DNA from: Syntrophaceae bacterium
Lineage (GTDB): Bacteria; Desulfobacterota; Desulfomonilia; Desulfomonilales; Desulfomonilaceae
Reading direction: 5' to 3'
Assembly (NCBI GenBank): GCA_014874425.1
Contig: JACWAG010000248.1
Span: forward strand, 1-6,496
Length of the DNA: 6,496 bases
Shown here piece by piece: positions 1-5,949 of the stretch. Every line of letters starts with the position of its first letter. The stretch's first letter is position 1. The notes under the pieces were generated by a model that did not search any database, was not told the DNA's origin, and was given only the letters and a program-made list of their open reading frames with translations. Position numbers and translations under genes: made by a program.

Positions 1-340
1 CATCGGACCTGTGCCAGCGCCCCAAGGCTTCAAGTAATACCCGGATTTTCAAGTTGGCCCCCGCTCCCAGTTCCACGATATCACCCTTGCGGAACCCTCG
101 AACGATCTCCTCGGCATACTTGTGGAGCAACCAGATTTCGGTTCTTGTCGGATAATACTCTGGAAGATTACATATGAGATCAAATAACAGCGATCCACGG
201 GCATCATAGAAGTACTTGCTCGGTATGTATTTCTGTTCGGCCCTGAGACCCTCCAGAATATCATGAGCCTCCATGTTGGTTGCGTCTTCTTCGAAAAGAT
301 CTCGGCCAGTTAGTCCTGTTAAAGCAAGAGATTGACGCAT
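1..340 (-). CDS. egtD: EgtD-type histidine N-alpha-methyltransferase, N-terminal part (3' end beyond window)
   Basis: The first 113 residues are present and the frame runs off the left edge; family members are about 320 residues. Residues 38-48 read Y-I-P-S-K-Y-F-Y-D-A-R, followed by G-S-x-L-F-D and L-P-E-Y-Y-P-T-R-T-E at 59-68. This is the signature of the EgtD family (Methyltransf_33, formerly DUF2260). Residues 89-94, V-E-L-G-A-G, are the SAM-binding loop. EgtD adds three methyl groups to the alpha-amino group of L-histidine to make hercynine, the precursor of ergothioneine; EanA does the same in the anaerobic route of green sulfur bacteria. Start: ATG at 340, preceded by AAAAGGAG. It follows the cysteine desulfurase fusion by 80 bases, which hints at a sulfur-histidine product, but the sulfur-inserting step is not visible here. 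The substrate-binding C-terminal domain is missing, so methylation of another amine is possible. Confidence 0.82.
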   Translation of the reverse strand, partial: MRQSLALTGLTGRDLFEEDATNMEAHDILEGLRAEQKYIPSKYFYDARGSLLFDLICNLPEYYPTRTEIWLLHKYAEEIVRGFRKGDIVELGAGANLKIRVLLEALGRWHRSD

Positions 341-350
341 AACGGATACG

Positions 351-358
351 CTCCTTTT
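351..358 (-). promoter_or_regulatory. Ribosome binding site for the EgtD-like gene
   Basis: AAAAGGAG on the minus strand, a strong Shine-Dalgarno match, lies 10 bases before the ATG at 340-338. It is in the 80-base gap after the fusion gene. I see no terminator hairpin in that gap, which suits read-through from upstream. Confidence 0.65.
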
Positions 359-420
359 CAACAGTCGGGACATTGAAGCCTGTAAATAGCATTGCATCGC
401 TGCGTCAACTTGTCCAATGA

Positions 421-1575
421 CTAGCGGCAGGGAACGAAGCGGACGCCCGCGGCAGTGTCTTTGATAATGTCTCCCAAGAGATTGATCGTACGGTCGATCT
501 CTTCTTCGGTATTGCCCTGGCCCAGCGAAAATCTAAGCGAACAATGAGCTTGCTCTGGAGATAGTCCCATGGCAAGCAGCGCGTGTGATGGTTCCGGCTC
601 ACCAGCCCTACATGCGGAACCCGATGAGAGAGCGACACCAAGTTGATCCAGGGCGATAACAACCGACTCCCCCCGCATTCCGGGTAATGTAATGTTAATC
701 GTGTTAGGAAGTCTCTCCTCAAGTGGCCCATTGCGTCTGGCGTCCGGGACGATTTTCTTGATTCCCTCCTCCAGCCGATCCCGAAGTCTTCGTACCCTAT
801 CCATTTGAGGGAGCCTTTGAATCGCCTGTTCAGCAGCTTTGCCGAGTCCTGCAATACCTGGAACGTTTTCAGTTCCCGCTCGCAATCTGTGTTCTTGTTT
901 GCCACCATGAACCAGTGGATAGAGCGTAACCCCCTGCCGAATATATAGTGCGCCAATCCCCTTGGGTCCATGGATCTTATGGCCCGACATCGTAAGGAGA
1001 TCCACCTCCCACTGCTGGACATCGATGGGAATCTTACCGACCGCCTGCACTGCGTCCGTATGGAAAAGCACGCCCCGTCCTCGGGCCACGCGTGCGAGGT
1101 CGGATATGGGTTGGAGGGCTCCTGTCTCATTGTTTGCGGCCATAACGCTTATCAATATTGTGTCCGCGGTTAAAGCGGTTCTCAGGTCATCCGGATCAAC
1201 TAGCCCATCCCGGTTCACCGGAAGCTTGGTTACTCTAAAGCCCTGCTCCTCCAACCATTTGCATGCTCCCAACACAGCAGGATGCTCTATAGCGGTTGTA
1301 ATGATGTGATTGCCCATTCCTCGACGAGCAAAGGCGACCCCTTTGATCGCCAGGTTGTCTGATTCGGAGCCTCCGCCCGTGAACACGATTCTTCGTGCAG
1401 TGCAGTTGAGCAATTGCGCTACCTGCCGCCGCGCGGATTCAACGATGAATCGGGCTTCATTGCCGAGCGCATGAATGCTCGAGGGGTTGCCGAAGCATCG
1501 TTCGGCGCATTCGGCCACAGTTTTGGCGACTTCCTGGTCCATTGGTGTGGTAGCGTTGTGGTCCAGATAGATGCG
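421..1575 (-). other. Domain: group I cysteine desulfurase (residues 756-1139)
   Basis: This half begins with the standard N-terminal strand R-I-Y-L-D-H-N-A-T-T-P and spans 384 residues, the normal length of a free NifS/IscS. Every hallmark residue is intact, so it should be able to remove sulfur from L-cysteine and carry it as a persulfide on Cys1077. The presence of that cysteine argues against an EgtE-type C-S lyase. An in-frame ATG at 1617-1615 (residue 742) lies just before the domain and could yield a free form. Confidence 0.92.
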
Positions 1576-3840
1576 CTGTTTCGTGTTAGCTCCTTGCGTT
1601 CCGTCCTTTACCGGCATCAGCGACTGAAGTCCCTCGGTTCGATCGCCGATCGCTATTGGCGAAGTTTCATCAAGCTTGACCACTTCGCACAGCAGTGATT
1701 TATATACGGGAAACCCTGAGATGGGATCGTACCGGTGCAGATCGGTCAGATCGTTGACATTACAGTTTTGCCACGCTTCCGGTCCTACAGGACCACCTCC
1801 ACCCATACTGGCGTCGACTACACCCTGCATAATGTTATCGGTCACGTAAGCCCTGAACCTGACGCCACCCCGGGGACTGAGCACTTCAACGAGGGCGCCA
1901 GTTGCAATGTTGCGGATCCCTGCGTCCTGGGAATTCATGGTGACTGTCGGTTCCGGACTCTTCCTGACCAGATCGGGCACATTGTGGAACTGGGAACGAA
2001 AATCGGTGGTGACTCTAGATCCGGAACTAAACACCAGAGGGAACTGTTCGGTCAGGTCTGGCCGCGTCATGGGGCCTTCTTTCGGTTCTGTATAAACCGG
2101 AAGAGGGTCGTAGCCGTGTTCCTCGAGGATGGTCGAAGCGATTTCAAATTTCCCTGTGGGGGTCTCGAAGCCCGGTTGGCCATCCAATCGCAGCTTCCCT
2201 TTCTCCCACTTGCGGTACTCCATCATCACTGTGCGAACCCGCGCCAAGCCGCCCGCGGCCCGCACCTGTTCAAGGGTAAACCCGGAGTCCTTCAACGCAT
2301 GCCTTAGCACAGCTTCTTCAGTCTGAGGATAGAGATGCCCATACCCCAGCCGTTTAGCTAACTCGGCAAGAATAAAGAAACCGTGGCGAGCCTCCCCTTC
2401 GGGCTCGACGACGCGCTCCCGGACCCTGAAAAGCGGGCCATACACCATGTATGACTCAATTTCATAATATGTCGTCGCCGGCAGCACCAGGTCGGCATAC
2501 GCAGCGTCGGCAGTGAAAAAACGATCTATGCATACAAGGAAGTCCAAAGCTGATAGAGTCTCGCGCCAGATATGGGGCTGAGGCCACGCAGTGATTATGG
2601 AACCGCCTTCGACGATGAGTGACCTGATCGGATATGGTTGCCCATGCAACACAGCGTCCGGAAGGCAAATGGCATGCGACTCGCCACGGTATGCGCTATA
2701 CACGGGGAAACGATCGCGACCGAGCGCCTTTTTCACGTCCGGGTTGGCCTGATGCCCCTCCCGATTCATAGGGAACTGGTTCTCCCTCATAGTGAAACAC
2801 CGGCCGCCCGGGACATCAAGCTGACCGGACAGCGCCCAGAGCGTCATAGCTGCCCTAATGGCTTGTACCCCACTGTCGCTGTATTCCAGACCGCTGTACA
2901 TGACCGGGGAAGCTCCCCTAGCCGAGGCTATACGTCTGGCCAGCCCTCGGGTCGTGTCGGCAGGAACGCCAGTGATCGTCTCCACCACCTCGGGGCGAAA
3001 GTGCTGACAATACCTCGCGAAGTCGTCGAAACCATGGGTCCAGTCCTTAAGAAAACGCTCGTCGTAGAGTTCCTCTTCGATAAGAATCTGACACATTCCG
3101 AGCGCCAGGGCTCCGTCAGTGCCCGGCCTAATTGGGATCCACTCGGCGTCGGTAGCAATTGCAGCGCCGGTACGCCTGGGATCGATAACCACGATCTCGG
3201 CGCCTCTCTGCCGGGCCTTCATGATACGGGCGAAGTCCAAAGGAGGGCAGTCGGTCGCGGGATTAGCTCCCCAGATGACAATGAGATCCGCGTTCTCTAG
3301 GTCCGAGAACATATTGATCATCATTCCACCCGCAGTCACGTGAGGAGCGATCATCGCAAAAGATACGTAGCACAATGCCCCCACGCCCAGAGTGTTTGGC
3401 GATCCAAAGGGGAAGAGGAGGCTCGAAGCCGAAGATACCGCTACTCCCTGAGGCTGAAACACATCGCACTCAGACTGTTCGAAACTTCCTCTCCCCGTGT
3501 ATATGGCTGCAGCTTCCGGCCCATAAGTTTCCCTGATGGAGTTGAGCCTGGAGACGATGATGTCAAAAGCCTCGTCCCACTTAATGCGTGTGAACTCATA
3601 ACGCCCCTTTGGGCCGGTCCGAAGCAGCGGATGTCGCAGCCGATCGGGCGAATAGACTATCTGGGGCGACTGGCGGCCCAGATCGCACATGATACCCAAT
3701 TCTGAGTCATTATCCGGCTGTACCTCGCACATCTTCCCCGCAGCGTCATAGGTTACTCTAACCCAGCAACCGGCCGGGCAGATGCCGCACAAAGCCCGGC
3801 GCTGTCGCTCAACTCCGGCATCCTCAGCAACTTTTGTCAA
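421..3840 (-). CDS. Fusion of a molybdopterin (DMSO reductase-family) oxidoreductase with a NifS/IscS-like cysteine desulfurase
   Basis: A 1139-residue protein in one uninterrupted frame, from TTG at 3840 to TAG at 423-421. Residues 1-724 form a complete Mo/W-bis-MGD oxidoreductase. A [4Fe-4S] motif has Cys18, Cys21, Cys25 and Cys52, followed by the W-D-E-A-F block. Cys157 (codon TGC) in G-A-L-C-Y-V is the likely Mo ligand. Cofactor motifs follow: W-G-A-N-P, V-I-D-P-R-R-T, R-P-G-T-D-G-A-L-A-L-G, and a C-terminal dinucleotide-binding domain. Residues 725-755 are a hydrophilic linker. Residues 756-1139 are a full group I cysteine desulfurase: His853, Asp929 in H-T-D-A-V-Q, PLP-binding Lys955 in S-G-H-K, R-A-G-T-E-N, and persulfide Cys1077 in S-S-G-S-A-C. 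No Tat or Sec signal is visible, so it should be cytosolic. The Mo substrate is unknown. The natural inference is that the desulfurase loads sulfur onto the attached cofactor, replacing separate IscS delivery through FdhD. The gene is more G+C-rich than its upstream neighbours. Confidence 0.93.
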   Translation of the reverse strand: MTKVAEDAGVERQRRALCGICPAGCWVRVTYDAAGKMCEVQPDNDSELGIMCDLGRQSPQIVYSPDRLRHPLLRTGPKGRYEFTRIKWDEAFDIIVSRLNSIRETYGPEAAAIYTGRGSFEQSECDVFQPQGVAVSSASSLLFPFGSPNTLGVGALCYVSFAMIAPHVTAGGMMINMFSDLENADLIVIWGANPATDCPPLDFARIMKARQRGAEIVVIDPRRTGAAIATDAEWIPIRPGTDGALALGMCQILIEEELYDERFLKDWTHGFDDFARYCQHFRPEVVETITGVPADTTRGLARRIASARGASPVMYSGLEYSDSGVQAIRAAMTLWALSGQLDVPGGRCFTMRENQFPMNREGHQANPDVKKALGRDRFPVYSAYRGESHAICLPDAVLHGQPYPIRSLIVEGGSIITAWPQPHIWRETLSALDFLVCIDRFFTADAAYADLVLPATTYYEIESYMVYGPLFRVRERVVEPEGEARHGFFILAELAKRLGYGHLYPQTEEAVLRHALKDSGFTLEQVRAAGGLARVRTVMMEYRKWEKGKLRLDGQPGFETPTGKFEIASTILEEHGYDPLPVYTEPKEGPMTRPDLTEQFPLVFSSGSRVTTDFRSQFHNVPDLVRKSPEPTVTMNSQDAGIRNIATGALVEVLSPRGGVRFRAYVTDNIMQGVVDASMGGGGPVGPEAWQNCNVNDLTDLHRYDPISGFPVYKSLLCEVVKLDETSPIAIGDRTEGLQSLMPVKDGTQGANTKQRIYLDHNATTPMDQEVAKTVAECAERCFGNPSSIHALGNEARFIVESARRQVAQLLNCTARRIVFTGGGSESDNLAIKGVAFARRGMGNHIITTAIEHPAVLGACKWLEEQGFRVTKLPVNRDGLVDPDDLRTALTADTILISVMAANNETGALQPISDLARVARGRGVLFHTDAVQAVGKIPIDVQQWEVDLLTMSGHKIHGPKGIGALYIRQGVTLYPLVHGGKQEHRLRAGTENVPGIAGLGKAAEQAIQRLPQMDRVRRLRDRLEEGIKKIVPDARRNGPLEERLPNTINITLPGMRGESVVIALDQLGVALSSGSACRAGEPEPSHALLAMGLSPEQAHCSLRFSLGQGNTEEEIDRTINLLGDIIKDTAAGVRFVPCR
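1630..1635 (-). promoter_or_regulatory. Possible internal ribosome binding site before Met742 of the fusion
   Basis: GAGGGA on the minus strand lies 12 bases before an in-frame ATG (1617-1615) in the interdomain linker. Initiation there would give a 398-residue stand-alone cysteine desulfurase. The spacing is longer than ideal and such tracts occur by chance, so this is a weak call. Confidence 0.2.
1669..3840 (-). other. Domain: molybdopterin bis-MGD oxidoreductase (residues 1-724)
   Basis: This half has the length and layout of stand-alone DMSO reductase-family catalytic subunits with a Cys ligand, a class that includes formate dehydrogenases, polysulfide/thiosulfate reductases and acetylene hydratase. 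The motif G-S-P-N-T ahead of Cys157 fits this broad class, but I cannot assign it to one substrate group. No gene for an iron-sulfur or membrane-anchor partner sits directly beside it. The nearest electron carrier is the BamC-like protein upstream. Confidence 0.9.
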
Positions 3841-3844
3841 AAGG

Positions 3845-3849
3845 ACCTC
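3845..3849 (-). promoter_or_regulatory. Ribosome binding site for the TTG start of the fusion gene
   Basis: GAGGT on the minus strand lies five bases (counting from GAGG) before the TTG at 3840-3838. The next in-frame methionine is residue 37, beyond three of the four cluster cysteines, so the TTG start with this site is needed to keep the iron-sulfur domain. Confidence 0.55.
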
Positions 3850-3875
3850 AGCAACCCGCCCCGAACCGATTTGTC

Positions 3876-3888
3876 ACTTTCAGAAAGT
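3876..3888. promoter_or_regulatory. Short perfect palindrome, possible operator
   Basis: ACTTTCAGAAAGT is an inverted repeat with 6-base arms around one central base. It sits in the 51-base gap between the second MBL-fold gene and the Mo/desulfurase gene. The one-base centre makes an RNA hairpin unlikely and is more like a protein-binding dyad. On the minus strand a TTGAAA overlaps its upstream edge, but I see no good -10 box. It could be chance. Confidence 0.2.
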
Positions 3889-3891
3889 ATT

Positions 3892-4683
3892 TCAAATGTC
3901 ATTATTCATATTAGTTATTTGACCAGAAGTAGACGTGTTTCCACGTCTTGGGTCCCAATCATCTGGGGCGTATAAAATAGCGTAATGAGAGACTCCAATA
4001 GGGGATCTCCAATACTCAATGAATTCTCGCACCTCTTTTTTCGTTTCGATGACACCAAAATGGCCTTCGAGAAGCACATCCGCGTTCAGGTCGAGGAGTC
4101 TTCCCAGCGAATCCAGATACTGTTTTTCATCAGACAGTAATTCCGAATGGATTGGACCGTGGATATCCTGGCCAAAAAGGATAAGCTCACCGTCAATCTC
4201 TGTAGTATACACGACTGAACCTGGAGAGTGACCCGGGCTGTGAATGGCTTTTATAGCGCCACTACCGATAGAGAGATTGGTTTCATGGCCCTGCAATTTG
4301 GTGTCGATGGTGAACGGTTCGAGGGTAGCTCCATACCACGAAGCTCCAGTCACGCGATTGTCGCCTGATTCAAGATAGGTCGCATCCAACTCATGAGCCA
4401 CGATTCGGCAGCCATATTCGTCTCTCACGGCTTTGGCTCCACCTGTGTGATCGAAGTGGCAATGAGTCAACAGAAGATATTCGAGTTGTACATTTGGTGC
4501 CAGGCATTCGGCAATGTTTTTTCTCAATTGCCCTTGACCACGCCCACTTCCTGCGTCAATGAGGGCCGCTATATCGCCGAACCTTACAAGGTAGATGGCG
4601 GCGTCTGAAGGATCAGTCAAGCCGTTTCCGCCTACTTGCCAGAGATTATTCCTGATTCTTATGCTCACTCTTAACACCGACAT
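3892..4683 (-). CDS. Metallo-beta-lactamase-fold hydrolase, second tandem copy
   Basis: A 263-residue MBL-fold hydrolase, a paralogue of the gene just upstream. The metal ligands are His74, His76, Asp78 and His79 in T-H-C-H-F-D-H, then His152, Asp173 and His208, counted from the ATG at 4683-4681. Over the shared 218 residues the copies are about 79% identical. The C-terminus here carries about 40 further residues, including W-R-S-P and Y-A-P-D-D-W-D-P. The start is uncertain. The ATG at 4683 overlaps the first copy's stop by 13 bases, but the GTG at 4668 matches the start of copy one and would give 258 residues. Neither has a strong ribosome binding site, so coupled re-initiation after copy one is likely. 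Substitutions cluster near the surface-like segments at residues 43-65 and 178-200, which could mean divergent substrate preference. The substrate is unknown. Confidence 0.82.
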   Translation of the reverse strand: MSVLRVSIRIRNNLWQVGGNGLTDPSDAAIYLVRFGDIAALIDAGSGRGQGQLRKNIAECLAPNVQLEYLLLTHCHFDHTGGAKAVRDEYGCRIVAHELDATYLESGDNRVTGASWYGATLEPFTIDTKLQGHETNLSIGSGAIKAIHSPGHSPGSVVYTTEIDGELILFGQDIHGPIHSELLSDEKQYLDSLGRLLDLNADVLLEGHFGVIETKKEVREFIEYWRSPIGVSHYAILYAPDDWDPRRGNTSTSGQITNMNNDI

Positions 4684-5363
4684 GGTTCCGGACCCGGAGT
4701 TATACAATTCTCAATGAATTCTCTGACCTCCTTTTTTGTCTCGATGATACCGAAATGGCCTTCGAGAAGAACATCGGCATCCATGTACAGGAGTTTTGTC
4801 AACGAATCCACATAGTGTTTTTCGTTAGACAGAAAGTCCGAATGAATCGGACCGTGCGCATCTTGTCCGAAAATTATAAGCTCGCCGTCAATCTGTGTAG
4901 TATATACGACTGAACCTGGAGAGTGACCTGGGCTGTGAATGGCTTTCACTGTACCATTACCGATCGAGATGGTAGTTTCCTGTCCCTGTAATTTGATGTC
5001 GATCGTAAACGGTTTGAGGCTAGCTCCATACCAGGTGGCTCCAGTTACTCGGTTATCGCCTGATTCGATATAAATCGCATCAAGTTCATGAATAACGACT
5101 TGGCATCCAAACTCGTCTCTCACAAGCTTGGCTCCACCTGTATGATCGAAATGACAGTGAGTCAGTAGCAGGTATTCGAGTTTTACATTTAGTCCGAGAC
5201 ATTCGGCAATATTTTTTCGCAATTGTGGATGATTTCGACCAGTTGCGGCATCAATGAGAACTGCTTTGTCACCGAATCTTAGTAGGTATGAGGCGGCGTC
5301 CGAGGGATCAGTCAATCCCCTGCCGCCGACTTGCCATAAATTATTTCTGATTCTTACGCTCAC
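4015..5363 (-). repeat. Tandem gene duplication: two ungapped ~654-base copies (5363-4710 and 4668-4015)
   Basis: Each unit begins at GTG-AGC-(G/A)TA-AGA-ATC and ends at a shared CTCAATGAATTC (plus-strand reading, 4710-4721 and 4015-4026). The encoded 218-residue stretches align without gaps and differ at about 45 positions by my count, so they are about 79% identical. Only about 41 bases separate the units, and those encode the tail of copy one and the start region of copy two. This is a direct gene duplication that has diverged under purifying constraint, because all metal ligands are kept in both copies. Confidence 0.9.
4671..5363 (-). CDS. Metallo-beta-lactamase-fold hydrolase, first tandem copy
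   Basis: A 230-residue MBL-fold protein of the glyoxalase II-like branch. The metal ligands are all present: T-H-C-H-F-D-H at residues 68-74 (His69, His71, Asp73, His74), His147 in the H-S-P-G-H-S-P-G block, Asp168 in G-Q-D and His203 in E-G-H-F-G. It should bind two metals and hydrolyse an ester-, thioester- or lactone-like substrate, which I cannot name. There is no signal peptide, so it is probably cytosolic. I chose the GTG start at 5363 because an AAAAGGGG site precedes it and homology to the second copy begins exactly there. It lies 40 bases after the BamC-like gene, so the two are probably co-transcribed. The end is odd: after residue 218 the shared sequence stops and a short tail ending C-R-C replaces the longer tail of copy two. 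Next to BamBC-like genes an acyl-CoA thioesterase is possible, but this is only inferred from context. Confidence 0.85.
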   Translation of the reverse strand: MSVRIRNNLWQVGGRGLTDPSDAASYLLRFGDKAVLIDAATGRNHPQLRKNIAECLGLNVKLEYLLLTHCHFDHTGGAKLVRDEFGCQVVIHELDAIYIESGDNRVTGATWYGASLKPFTIDIKLQGQETTISIGNGTVKAIHSPGHSPGSVVYTTQIDGELIIFGQDAHGPIHSDFLSNEKHYVDSLTKLLYMDADVLLEGHFGIIETKKEVREFIENCITPGPEPCRC

Positions 5364-5368
5364 ACCTA

Positions 5369-5376
5369 CCCCTTTT
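5369..5376 (-). promoter_or_regulatory. Ribosome binding site for the GTG start of the first MBL-fold gene
   Basis: The minus strand reads AAAAGGGG, then five bases, then GTG at 5363-5361. This supports the GTG start over a longer reading that would begin near 5462 and run 59 bases into the BamC-like gene. The same GTG-AGC start context is kept in the duplicated copy at 4668. Confidence 0.6.
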
Positions 5377-5403
5377 CGAACAAATGTGAAACAGCGAACC
5401 GTG

Positions 5404-5949
5404 TTAGCCCCTTTTTGACGCCGACATCCGGGAAAAGGTATCAATGACCTTCTGCATGCCATACTTGTCGATCATGGATTCCAGACCTATCTCCACGTCC
5501 TCCAGTTTTACTTCTTCCTCTACTTCCTCTTCTCTTTCTTCATAGATCAGCACATTGTTGAGACACTTCTCAACACATTTCGGTTTCGATAGTGGTGGAT
5601 CGCTTTCACACATATCGCATTTGAGAGGGAGACCAGAATCGGGTTCCTTGAAAAAGTCCCTGGATGGGCAGGAAGCCCTGCAAAAGGAACACTCTTCGTA
5701 TTCCTTGCCGTCAATCACGTATTTGTCCCTACCCATACATTCGGCTGGAGCATACTCCCCAGCGAATACCGGAAGCCATATATTTTTCAGACGATGACTA
5801 ATCACATGAATGCGAGCCCTTGCCGGATTTACACTGCTGTATCTGGGCGTAGCATGGTATGTTGAGCAAATGGTCTCACATGCCCTACAGCCGTTGCATT
5901 TATCAGCTTCTATCTTGATTGTCTTGACTATCTTCTTAATTTTGGCCAA
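5404..5949 (-). CDS. bamC: BamC-like ferredoxin-type iron-sulfur subunit (three predicted [4Fe-4S] clusters)
   Basis: A 181-residue cytosolic iron-sulfur protein. Its 12 cysteines are at residues 18, 21, 24, 28, 71, 87, 90, 94, 111, 114, 125 and 129, enough for three [4Fe-4S] clusters. The first block is C-x2-C-x2-C-x3-C, followed by C-x2-C-x3-C at 87-94 and paired cysteines at 111/114 and 125/129. The segments around D-K-C-N-G-C-R-A-C, F-C-R-A-S-C-P-S-R-D and L-P-L-K-C-D-M-C-E match my memory of BamC, the electron-transfer partner of BamB in class II benzoyl-CoA reductase. After Cys129 comes a very acidic run of Glu (about residues 137-150) and a short helical tail. Translation starts at TTG (5949-5947), 14 bases inside the upstream AOR-family gene, and the resulting N-terminus (MAKIKKIVKTIKI) fits the family. 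Its inferred role is to pass low-potential electrons to the BamB-like protein. It could serve a paralogous AOR-type enzyme instead of a true benzoyl-CoA reductase. Confidence 0.82.
   Translation of the reverse strand: MAKIKKIVKTIKIEADKCNGCRACETICSTYHATPRYSSVNPARARIHVISHRLKNIWLPVFAGEYAPAECMGRDKYVIDGKEYEECSFCRASCPSRDFFKEPDSGLPLKCDMCESDPPLSKPKCVEKCLNNVLIYEEREEEVEEEVKLEDVEIGLESMIDKYGMQKVIDTFSRMSASKRG

Noticed and set aside
341..420. Promoter between the fusion gene and the EgtD-like gene (TTGACG followed by TATTTA)
   Set aside because: The spacing between the two hexamers is only 14 bases, too short for a typical sigma-70 promoter, and the -10 match is poor.
405..1130. 241-codon open frame on the minus strand in a different frame
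   Set aside because: It lies entirely over the conserved desulfurase domain in another frame; its translation is rich in Arg and Ser with no recognisable motif.
2638..3300. 220-codon open frame on the plus strand (and a 190-codon one at 1735-2307)
   Set aside because: Antisense to the well-conserved molybdopterin domain. The translations show no domain, and long antisense frames are common in G+C-richer genes.
3370..3372. Selenocysteine at the Mo-ligand position of the fusion
   Set aside because: The codon reads TGC on the minus strand, so it is an ordinary cysteine.
4684..4707. TTG start for the second MBL-fold gene giving 271 residues
   Set aside because: The extra eight residues are the out-of-frame tail region of copy one, with no ribosome binding site at a proper distance.
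5364..5403. Terminator or small RNA between the BamC-like gene and the first MBL-fold gene
   Set aside because: Only four- to five-base stems can be drawn and no T-tract follows in the minus-strand direction.
5364..5462. N-terminal extension of the first MBL-fold protein to 263 residues
   Set aside because: It would overlap the BamC-like gene by 59 bases, its residues do not look like an MBL N-terminus, and the GTG at 5363 has a good ribosome binding site and matches the paralogue.
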